Shown here one piece after another: positions 26,963-33,921 of a stretch of DNA of 56,871 bases; within the stretch, counting starts at the first letter, position 1, and each line of letters opens with the position of its first letter. Source of the DNA: Collinsella sp. Lineage in GTDB: Bacteria > Actinomycetota > Coriobacteriia > Coriobacteriales > Coriobacteriaceae. The position numbers were made by a program, and so were the translations under genes. The DNA lies in the NCBI GenBank assembly GCA_019414645.1, contig DXLP01000016.1:1-56871 (forward strand). The letters run 5' to 3'. The notes beneath the pieces are model-generated. The model saw only the letters and a program-made list of their open reading frames with translations, had not been told where the DNA came from and made no database searches.

Positions 26963-28030
26963 ATGTCCGACAATATGCAGTCTACCGATGAGATTTTGGA
27001 CGACGAGTCCCCGGATGCTAAGGCGACCGAGGCCTATGAGGAAGTCGAGGAGTTCGACCCGTTTGAGGGCATGAGCGACGAGGAGCTCGACGCCCTGTGC
27101 GATGAGGACGACAGCCTCGCGGGCTTTGGCGACGTTGAGCCCGGTTTCCGCAGTGGCTTCGTGGCCTTGGTCGGCCGCCCCAACGCCGGTAAGTCAACGC
27201 TGCTCAACGCCTGCTATGGCAAAAAGGTCGCCATCACCTCGCCGGTGGCCCAGACGACCCGCCGCCGCATGCGCGCCGTCGTCAACCGCCCCGGCTACCA
27301 GCTGGTCTTTGTCGATACCCCGGGTATCCACAAGCCCAAGGACGGTCTAGGGTCCGAGCTGAACAAGAGCGCGCTGTTCGAGCTGAACGATGTCGATGTT
27401 GTCGCGTTTTTGATTGATGCCACCAAACCGATCGGCAGGGGAGACGCCTGGGTTGCCGAGCGTGTCAAGAATGCCCGTTCCAAGAAGGTCCTGGTGCTCA
27501 CCAAGGCCGATGAGGCCGACCCCGCACAGGTCATGGAGCAGCTTAAGGCAGCCCACGAGCTTATGGACTTTGACGACGAGATCGTGACGTCGTCGGTCAA
27601 GAACTTCAACGTCGATGCCTTTATCGAGACCGTTGCGCACTTTTTGCCCGAGGGCCCGCGTTGGTTCCCCGAGGACATGGGTACCGACGCTTCTGACGAG
27701 ACGCTCGTTGCCGAGTTTGTGCGCGAGAAGGTCTTGCGCCGCACCCGTGATGAGATCCCTCACTCCGTTGGCGTAATCTGCGACGCGCTCGAGCAGACCA
27801 AGAAGGTGCTGCGCGTGCACGCCACTATTTACGTCGAGCGCGAGGGCCAAAAGGGCATCATCATCGGCAAGGGCGGCGAGATGATCAAGCATATCGGTAT
27901 CGACGCCCGTCGCGATCTTGAGCGCATTTTTGGCACGCAGGTCTTTTTGGAGCTGGACGTGAAGGTCAAGGCCGGCTGGCGTGACGACGAGGCCCAGATT
28001 CGCCGCTTTGGCTACAACGCCGAGGACTAA
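26963..28030 (+). CDS. era: GTPase Era
   Basis: Era is a membrane-associated GTPase that binds the 3' end of 16S rRNA during 30S assembly. The G1 motif GRPNAGKST is at 71-79, with DTPGIHKP as G3 and a C-terminal KH domain (GQKGIIIGKGGEMIKHIG). At 355 residues it is about 55 longer than usual because of an acidic N-terminal extension (about 1-62, rich in Asp/Glu). The G4 motif reads TKAD in place of NKxD. ATG at 26963 follows AAAGGGA; no better internal start exists, so the extension looks real. Confidence 0.95.
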   Translation: MSDNMQSTDEILDDESPDAKATEAYEEVEEFDPFEGMSDEELDALCDEDDSLAGFGDVEPGFRSGFVALVGRPNAGKSTLLNACYGKKVAITSPVAQTTRRRMRAVVNRPGYQLVFVDTPGIHKPKDGLGSELNKSALFELNDVDVVAFLIDATKPIGRGDAWVAERVKNARSKKVLVLTKADEADPAQVMEQLKAAHELMDFDDEIVTSSVKNFNVDAFIETVAHFLPEGPRWFPEDMGTDASDETLVAEFVREKVLRRTRDEIPHSVGVICDALEQTKKVLRVHATIYVEREGQKGIIIGKGGEMIKHIGIDARRDLERIFGTQVFLELDVKVKAGWRDDEAQIRRFGYNAED

Positions 28031-28045
28031 GGACGCGCAGCGCGC

Positions 28046-28795
28046 ATGGCAGGCTCCCGGACATATCGCACGAAGGTGCTCGTGCTCGACAAGACCAAGC
28101 TCAAAGAGACCGATCTGATTCTGACGATGCTTGACGAGCGGGGTCGTCAGGTTCGTGCCGTGGCAAAGGGGGCCCGCAAACCCGGTGGGCGCTTGGCGGC
28201 GCGCTGCGAATTATTCTGTACCGTCGATATGCTGCTCGCACATGGACGCTCGCTCGACGTTGTTTCTCAGGCCGAGCTTTTGGAAGCGCCGGTTGGCGCC
28301 GCGCCCGATTACGAGACGACCTGCGCCGCAAGCGCGATTGCCGAGGTCGCGCGCGTGTGCTCATTCGAGGACGCCGAGGACCCGTTTACCTTTGCCATCA
28401 CGCAGCGGGCGCTCACGCTTGTCGGCTGTGGGCTCGACTCGGCACATATGGACCTGCTCGTGGCGGCCTTTGTCTTTAAACTTCTGTCGCACGTGGGCTA
28501 TCGACCCGATTTTTCGGCCTGCGTGCTGTGCGGAGACCCCATGCTGTCGTACTTTTCGCCCCAGGCGGGCGGGCTCATGTGCGGTTCGTGCGCGTCGAGC
28601 GTTCCGGGTGCCGAGCTGGTTTCGACCGGTGAGGTCGAGTGGCTGCGCGCCCTCATGTCCATGACCTTCGATGCACTCATGGTCGAGCGAATCGACCCGC
28701 ATACGGCGGCGTTCTTGCTCGGGCTTTCGCATGTGTGGGCTGCGACGCACACCGACCAGCGCCTCCGTGCGATGGAATTCATGTTGGGTCGGTGA
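28046..28795 (+). CDS. recO: DNA repair protein RecO
   Basis: RecO anneals single strands and loads RecA with RecR. The 249-residue protein starts with the OB fold (YRTKVLVLDKTKLKETDLIL) followed by a helical domain and a zinc-binding pair of motifs (CVLCG and CGSC). It sits directly after era, its conserved neighbour. The ATG at 28046 has only a weak GGAC site. Length is typical. Confidence 0.92.
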   Translation: MAGSRTYRTKVLVLDKTKLKETDLILTMLDERGRQVRAVAKGARKPGGRLAARCELFCTVDMLLAHGRSLDVVSQAELLEAPVGAAPDYETTCAASAIAEVARVCSFEDAEDPFTFAITQRALTLVGCGLDSAHMDLLVAAFVFKLLSHVGYRPDFSACVLCGDPMLSYFSPQAGGLMCGSCASSVPGAELVSTGEVEWLRALMSMTFDALMVERIDPHTAAFLLGLSHVWAATHTDQRLRAMEFMLGR

Positions 28796-28933
28796 TGATG
28801 CGCATGGGCGGTCTGCTTGTGGTAACATACCGACCTGTTGGTACCTCGACCTTGGATGCTCGCTCCACCGACGGCTTCCCAGTCCGAGGCGAATAGTGTC
28901 GCCCGCGGGCGACAAGAAACGAAAGGTGAAACA
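28796..28933 (+). promoter_or_regulatory. rpsO leader with palindromic hairpin
   Basis: The 138-bp leader holds a perfect 18-bp palindrome TGTCGCCCGCGGGCGACA at 28897-28914, just before the AAAGG ribosome site. Structured leaders commonly mediate S15 autoregulation, in unrelated forms in different lineages, so this is a candidate S15-binding or translation-control element. Confidence 0.4.
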
Positions 28934-29212
28934 ATGACTGTTTCCAAAGAGCGCAAGGCTGAGCTGACTGCCCAGTTCGGTAACACCCCGGTCGACACCG
29001 GCAACCCCAAGGTTCAGGTCGCCATCCTGTCCGAGCGCATCAAGGAGCTGACCGAGCACATGAAGTCCCACCAGAAGGACTTCCACACCCGTCGTGGCCT
29101 GCTCATGCTCGTCGGCCGTCGTCGTCGTCTTCTCTCCTACATCAAGAAGAACGACATCGTCGAGTACCGTGAGCTCATCAAGGCTCTGGGCATCCGCGAC
29201 AACATCCAGTAA
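28934..29212 (+). CDS. rpsO: 30S ribosomal protein S15
   Basis: S15 binds the 16S rRNA central domain and forms a bridge to the 50S subunit. The product has 92 residues with the typical TPVDTGNPKVQVAILSERIK and HTRRGLLMLVGRRRRLLSYI segments. ATG at 28934 follows AAAGG; an upstream in-frame ATG at 28838 would add 32 unrelated residues. rpsO followed by pnp is a nearly universal pair, here separated by a terminator. Confidence 0.96.
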   Translation: MTVSKERKAELTAQFGNTPVDTGNPKVQVAILSERIKELTEHMKSHQKDFHTRRGLLMLVGRRRRLLSYIKKNDIVEYRELIKALGIRDNIQ

Positions 29213-29228
29213 GGATTTGTACATGCTA

Positions 29229-29259
29229 AGAGCGTCCTGCGCAGCGGGGCGCTCTTTTT
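29229..29259 (+). terminator. rpsO rho-independent terminator
   Basis: AGAGCGTCC (29229-29237) pairs with GGGCGCTCT (29247-29255) with one G-T pair, followed by five T. It would limit read-through into pnp. Confidence 0.8.
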
Positions 29260-29326
29260 GTGTAAGGGCGCGAACAATCACGCTCTGAAGCGTGGCGGGG
29301 GCAGGGGGCCCGCGTCACATGAGAAG

Positions 29327-29349
29327 CCCACAGGCAAGGGGCCTGTGGG
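29327..29349 (+). promoter_or_regulatory. pnp leader hairpin
   Basis: CCCACAGGC (29327-29335) pairs perfectly with GCCTGTGGG (29341-29349) around AAGGG, just before the pnp ribosome site. A hairpin here resembles the RNase III/PNPase autoregulatory stem known in enterobacterial pnp, but the function in this organism is inferred. Confidence 0.4.
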
Positions 29350-29362
29350 GTAAAGGAGAACA

Positions 29363-31609
29363 ATGACACTCGTATCCAAGACCTTTGAGCTGTACGGCAA
29401 GACCTACACCTTTGAGTCCGGCGAGCTTGCCAAGCAGGCCACCGGCGCCTGCCTGGTCAAGCAGGGCGACACCACGATGCTCGACACCGTGGTTGTCTCC
29501 AAGGAGCGCAAGAACTACGACTTCTTCCCGCTGACCGTCGACTTCAACGAGAAGATGTACGCAGCCGGCCGCATCCCGGGTGGTTACCTCAAGCGTGAGG
29601 GCCGTCCCAGCGAGAAGGCCACGCTCACCGCGCGCATGATTGACCGTCCGATTCGCCCGAGCTTCCCGGACGGCTTCCGCAACGAGGTGCACATTGTCGC
29701 CACCTCGCTCGTCGCCGACCAGGTCAACCCCTTCGACGTCATCAACGTCATGGGTGCCTCCCTGGCCATGACGCTCGGCGGCGTGCCCTTCGAGGGTCCG
29801 CTTGCCTGCGTGCGCATCGGCCGCAACGTGGAGACCGGCGAGTTTATCGTCAACCCCACCTATGAGGAGCGCGAGAACTCCGATCTGGACCTGGAGCTGG
29901 GTGGCTCCGCCGACTTCATCTCGATGGTCGAGGCCGGCGCCGAGGAGATCTCCGAGGACGACATGCTCGCCGCCATGAAGTTTGGCCAGGAGGCCCTTGC
30001 TGCCTTCTGCCAGGCTCAGGACGAGTTTGTCGCCGAGTGGGAGCAGGTCAACGGCGCCATCGTCAAGAAGGAGTACCCGCTCGACCAGCCCGTCGAGGAG
30101 GTCCAGGAGCGCATCTTCGCCCACTACGACGAGATGGCAGCCGCCCTTCGCGACGCCGACAAGCTCTCCCGTATCGGTAAGGTCGAGGCTCTGAAGGAGT
30201 CCATCCGTGCCGAGTTCACCGAGGAGGAGCAGTCCGCTTGGGAGCGCGAGATTCCCGTGGCGCTCAAGAAGCTCGAGAAGAAGGCTATGCGTACCATGGT
30301 CGTCGAGACCGGCGAGCGCGTCGACGGCCGTGCCGCCGATGAGATTCGCCCCATCATGGTGAAGGATAACTACCTGCCGCTCGTTCACGGCTCCGGTCTG
30401 TTCCAGCGTGGCCAGACCCAGGTGCTTTCCGTCCTGTCGCTCGGTATGCTCAACGAGGGCCAGCGTCTGGATACCATCGAGCCCACCGAGGGCAAGCGCT
30501 ACATGCACCACTACAACTTCCCGCCGTTCTGCACCGGCGAGACCGGCCGCATGGGCAGCCCCAAGCGCCGCGAGATCGGCCACGGCAACCTGGCTGAGCG
30601 CGCTTTGCTTCCGGTGCTCCCCGACGAGAACGAGTTCCCCTACGCCATCCGCGTCGTCTCCGAGGTCATGGAGTCCAACGGCTCCTCTTCGATGGCTTCG
30701 ACCTGCGGCTCCACGCTCGCCCTTATGGACGGCGGCGTGCCCATTAAGCGCCCGGTCTCCGGTATCGCCATGGGCCTGATCCAGGAGGAGGGCAAGACCG
30801 TGGTCCTGTCCGACATCCAGGGTCTCGAGGACTTCCTTGGCGACATGGACTTTAAGGTCACCGGCACCACCGAGGGCATTACCGCTCTGCAGATGGACAA
30901 CAAGGCCACTGGTCTTACCTTTGACATCTTGGCCCGCGCCCTGCAGCAGGCCAAGGAGGGTCGCGCCTTCATCCTGCAGAAGATGCTCGATGTGATCCCC
31001 GAGCCGCGCCACACCACGCGCAGCACCGCTCCGCGTATCGTCTCCATCCAGGTTCCGACTGACAAGATTCGCGACGTCATCGGTTCCGGCGGTAAGGTCA
31101 TCCGCGGCATCCAGGACGAGACCGGCGCTTCGGTCGACATCCAGGAGGACGGCACCGTCTTTGTCGGCGGCACCGGCGAGTCCGTCGATCAGGCTGTCGA
31201 GCGTATCAAGCTCATCATCAAGGTTCCCGAGCCGGGCGAGGAGTACACCGGTCGTGTGGTCTCCATCCAGCCCTTCGGCGCCTTCGTCAACCTGCTGCCC
31301 GGCAAGGACGGCCTGCTGCACATCTCCCGCGTCGCCAAGGGCCGCGTGGAGAAGGTCGAGGATGTCCTTAACGTGGGCGACGAGGTCAAGGTCGTCGTCA
31401 TTGAGGTCGACGATCGCGGCAAGATCTCGCTCGATCGTCTTGACAAGCCCGAGGCTCCGGCTCGCGCCGAGGGTACCTCCGAGGGCGACGGCGAGCACTT
31501 CCAGCGTCGTGAGCGTCCGCGTCGCGAGCGCTCCGAGCGCAGCGACCGTCCGCGCCGTCCCGGCGACAACGGAGGCCGCAAGCCCCGCCGTCACCACGAC
31601 GCCGAGTAA
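29363..31609 (+). CDS. pnp: polyribonucleotide nucleotidyltransferase (PNPase)
   Basis: PNPase degrades RNA 3' to 5' by phosphorolysis. The 748-residue protein has two RNase PH domains separated by an all-helical linker, then KH (VIGSGGKVIRGIQDETGASVD) and S1 domains (GEEYTGRVVSIQPFGAFVN), followed by an Arg/Glu/Asp-rich disordered tail of about 60 residues (RRERPRRERSERSDRPRR). The tail could bind RNA or a degradosome partner. ATG at 29363 follows AAAGGAG. RNase J follows 640 bp downstream. Confidence 0.97.
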   Translation: MTLVSKTFELYGKTYTFESGELAKQATGACLVKQGDTTMLDTVVVSKERKNYDFFPLTVDFNEKMYAAGRIPGGYLKREGRPSEKATLTARMIDRPIRPSFPDGFRNEVHIVATSLVADQVNPFDVINVMGASLAMTLGGVPFEGPLACVRIGRNVETGEFIVNPTYEERENSDLDLELGGSADFISMVEAGAEEISEDDMLAAMKFGQEALAAFCQAQDEFVAEWEQVNGAIVKKEYPLDQPVEEVQERIFAHYDEMAAALRDADKLSRIGKVEALKESIRAEFTEEEQSAWEREIPVALKKLEKKAMRTMVVETGERVDGRAADEIRPIMVKDNYLPLVHGSGLFQRGQTQVLSVLSLGMLNEGQRLDTIEPTEGKRYMHHYNFPPFCTGETGRMGSPKRREIGHGNLAERALLPVLPDENEFPYAIRVVSEVMESNGSSSMASTCGSTLALMDGGVPIKRPVSGIAMGLIQEEGKTVVLSDIQGLEDFLGDMDFKVTGTTEGITALQMDNKATGLTFDILARALQQAKEGRAFILQKMLDVIPEPRHTTRSTAPRIVSIQVPTDKIRDVIGSGGKVIRGIQDETGASVDIQEDGTVFVGGTGESVDQAVERIKLIIKVPEPGEEYTGRVVSIQPFGAFVNLLPGKDGLLHISRVAKGRVEKVEDVLNVGDEVKVVVIEVDDRGKISLDRLDKPEAPARAEGTSEGDGEHFQRRERPRRERSERSDRPRRPGDNGGRKPRRHHDAE

Positions 31610-31632
31610 CAGCCGTACATAAGCAGCACCGC

Positions 31633-31663
31633 AAGGGCGACTCCGGACAGGGGTCGCCCTTTT
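31633..31663 (+). terminator. pnp rho-independent terminator
   Basis: A 12-bp stem (31633-31644 with 31650-31661, one T-G pair) with a 5-nt loop ends in four T. The last six bases (31658-31663) are also the start of the left arm of palindromic element A. Confidence 0.88.
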
Positions 31664-31802
31664 GCTTGCGCCCGGGAGGGCCGCATATGAAATTTCCTGC
31701 TCTACAGTCCTGCGCAAGACGGAAAGCACATTAAGTGCTTTCCTTTGCGTGCGGAACTCGCGATAAACTTCATATGCGGCCCTCCCGGGCGCAAGCAAAA
31801 GG
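31658..31802 (+). repeat. palindromic element A: variable arms, conserved core
   Basis: A 145-bp element. Its 34-bp outer arms (31658-31691 and 31769-31802) are exact reverse complements; a 77-bp core lies between. Inside the core GGAAAGCAC/GTGCTTTCC forms a 9-bp stem with loop ATTAA. The core is shared with element B in opposite orientation, but the outer arms beyond the ATGAA(A/G)TTT junction are unrelated between A and B. It is non-coding. Confidence 0.85.
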
Positions 31803-31925
31803 ACTGGTTAGTGCCGCTCGCAATTTAGTTAGACAGTCTATTCAGTAGTCAGATTTCGGATTTGTAGATAGACGCTGCAGCATTTCCCCAGATAAAATCG
31901 ACCAAAATTAACCTGTCCCTTATTG
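31803..31925. other. AT-richer spacer between palindromic elements A and B
   Basis: I see no gene here. The sequence is more AT-rich than its surroundings and ends with CCTGTCCCTTATTGG, which resembles a single decayed arm of the GGGACAGG repeat at 3764-3821. Confidence 0.4.
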
Positions 31926-32064
31926 GCCGGTTTCCCGTGGGGCGGGCACTGATGAAGTTTATCGCGAGTTCCGCACGAACAGGAGGCCACTTAATGTGGC
32001 CTCCGTCGTGAGCAGGACTGTAGAGCAGGAAACTTCATCAGTGCCCGCCCCACGGGAAACCGGC
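31926..32064 (-). repeat. palindromic element B: variable arms, conserved core
   Basis: A 139-bp element. The 35-bp arms (31926-31960 and 32030-32064) are exact reverse complements. Read on the minus strand, its core matches element A, including CTGCTCTACAGTCCTGC and GTGCGGAACTCGCGATAAAC. The internal stem is GGAGGCCAC/GTGGCCTCC with the same ATTAA loop, so three base pairs differ from A and all three are compensated. It lies 185 bp before the RNase J start. Confidence 0.85.
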
Positions 32065-32249
32065 GGGATAGACCAGTTCAGATGGGGCTTTGATGCATGG
32101 GTGGTCTGTTGTTGTGCAAATGGGTATCATACTGTAGTTATTGCATCGACTCTGCGATGCATGTTTGTACGTTCCCGACGGTCGGTTTGCCAGAAGCGCC
32201 CCGTCGGTTGTTCCAGACCCGTTTCGAAGAAAGGAAACCACACTAACCT
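32065..32249 (+). promoter_or_regulatory. RNase J upstream region
   Basis: This 185-bp stretch must contain the rnj promoter and leader. A TATCATACTGTA sequence near 32124-32135 could hold a -10 box, but no -35 is convincing. No other structure stands out. The AAGAAAGGAAACC ribosome site precedes the ATG at 32250. Confidence 0.35.
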
Positions 32250-33920
32250 ATGGCAGCTAAAAAATCATCTCCCTTGAAGATCATCCCGCTCGGCGGCCTT
32301 GATGGCATCGGCAAGAACATGACGGTCTTCGAGTGCGGCGACGACATGGTGCTCGTCGACGCCGGTCTTATGTTCCCGGATGACTCCCAGCCCGGTATCG
32401 ACCTGGTGCTTCCCGACTACACCTATGTTCTGGAGAACGAGGAGAAGCTCCGCGGTATCATCGTTACTCACGGCCACGAGGACCACACCGGTTCGCTTCC
32501 GTACCTGCTGCAGGACCTCAACAACAAGGTGCCCATCTTCTCGAGCAAGCTGACGCTTGGCTTTATCGAGGGCAAGCTTTCTGAGTTCCGCATCCGCGCA
32601 CCCAAGTTCCGCGAGGTCAAGGGCGGCAGCCATGTCAACCTCGGCGGCATCTCGCTCGACTTCTTCTCGATGACGCACTCCATCCCCGGCGCTCTGGGCG
32701 TGTTCATCCGCACCAATCAGGGCACCGTTATGCACACCGGCGACTTTAAGCTCGACCAGACGCCCATCGATGGCGTTACGCCCGACTATGCCGCTATCAG
32801 CCGCTTTGCCAAGCAGGGCATCGACCTGCTGCTTTCCGACTCCACCAATGCCACGGTTCCCGGCTTTACCAAGTCCGAGGCCGAGGTTGGTCCCAACCTG
32901 TTGCACGCCATCAAGAACGCCCCGGGTCGCGTGTTCGTCGCGTCGTTCTCGAGCCACATCCATCGTCTGCAGCAGATCTGCGATGCCGCCCGCAAGTGCG
33001 GCCGTAAGGTCGTTGTGACCGGTCGCTCCATGCTCACGAACACCCGCGTGGCGCGTGAGCTGGGCTACCTCAACATCGATGACGCCGATATCATCGATGC
33101 CTTCGATATCGATAACCTGCCCGACGATAAGATTGTCGTCATGTGCACCGGTTCGCAGGGCGAGCCGCTGTCGGCCCTGTCCCGCATGGCCAATGGCGAG
33201 CACAAGACGCTCTCCATCCACGAGGGCGATACCGTTATCCTTTCGGCAACTCCTGTTCCTGGCAACGAGAAGGCCGTCCAGCAGGTCGTCAACAGCCTGG
33301 CCAAGCTCGGCTGCGACGTGTGGGATAAGAACCGCGCTCTCGTCCACGTCTCGGGTCACGGTAGCCAGGAGGAGCTCAAGCTCCTGATGGCCATGGCCAA
33401 GCCCACGTACTTTATGCCGGTTCACGGTGAGGCCGTGCATCTGCGCGCCCATGCGCAGCTGGCCCGCAAGATGGGCATCAAGGACGATCATATCTTTATC
33501 CTCGATAACGGCGACACGCTCGAGATGCGCGGTGGTATCGTCAAGCGCGGTACGCCCGTCGAGTCCGGTGTCGTTTACGTCGACGGCCTGCGTATCGGCG
33601 ATACCGACCCCATCGTCCTGCGCGATCGCCAGAAGCTCGCCAACGACGGTATGGTCACGGCCGTTGCCATCGTCTCCCTCAAACACAAGAAGATCGAGGC
33701 CATCGAGTTCTCGGGCCGCGGCGTCTCGTTTGCCATCGACGACCAGTTCTCCGAGGATGCCTCCGCGTCCATTATGAAGACGATCGAGAAGGGTAAGTTT
33801 AGCTTTACCAGCAGCGGTTCCGATGCCATTCGCAAGGCCGTGCGCGATTCGCTCTCTAACTTTATCTGGAGCCGTACGCGCACCCGTCCGATGATCATCC
33901 CGGTCGTCATGGAGGTTTAG
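32250..33920 (+). CDS. rnj: ribonuclease J
   Basis: RNase J is a metallo-beta-lactamase/beta-CASP ribonuclease with 5' to 3' exonuclease and endonuclease activity in mRNA decay and rRNA maturation. The 556-residue protein has the zinc motif HGHEDH (His74, His76, Asp78, His79), the beta-CASP segments SSHIHRLQQICDAARKCGRKV and VHVSGHGSQEE, and MPVHGE. ATG at 32250 follows AAAGGA. The stop is followed after one base by the ftsK TTG start, an arrangement also common in other Gram-positive genomes. Confidence 0.95.
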   Translation: MAAKKSSPLKIIPLGGLDGIGKNMTVFECGDDMVLVDAGLMFPDDSQPGIDLVLPDYTYVLENEEKLRGIIVTHGHEDHTGSLPYLLQDLNNKVPIFSSKLTLGFIEGKLSEFRIRAPKFREVKGGSHVNLGGISLDFFSMTHSIPGALGVFIRTNQGTVMHTGDFKLDQTPIDGVTPDYAAISRFAKQGIDLLLSDSTNATVPGFTKSEAEVGPNLLHAIKNAPGRVFVASFSSHIHRLQQICDAARKCGRKVVVTGRSMLTNTRVARELGYLNIDDADIIDAFDIDNLPDDKIVVMCTGSQGEPLSALSRMANGEHKTLSIHEGDTVILSATPVPGNEKAVQQVVNSLAKLGCDVWDKNRALVHVSGHGSQEELKLLMAMAKPTYFMPVHGEAVHLRAHAQLARKMGIKDDHIFILDNGDTLEMRGGIVKRGTPVESGVVYVDGLRIGDTDPIVLRDRQKLANDGMVTAVAIVSLKHKKIEAIEFSGRGVSFAIDDQFSEDASASIMKTIEKGKFSFTSSGSDAIRKAVRDSLSNFIWSRTRTRPMIIPVVMEV

Positions 33921-33921
33921 T

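Noticed and set aside
29315..31798. 827-residue frame antisense to pnp
   Set aside because: Composition (Leu/Gly/Ala/Asp-rich) and lack of any start signal mark it as a shadow of pnp.
31658..32064. Elements A and B as an insertion sequence or CRISPR
   Set aside because: No transposase frame lies inside, arms are not shared between copies, there is no target-site duplication that I can see, and there are no regularly spaced repeats.
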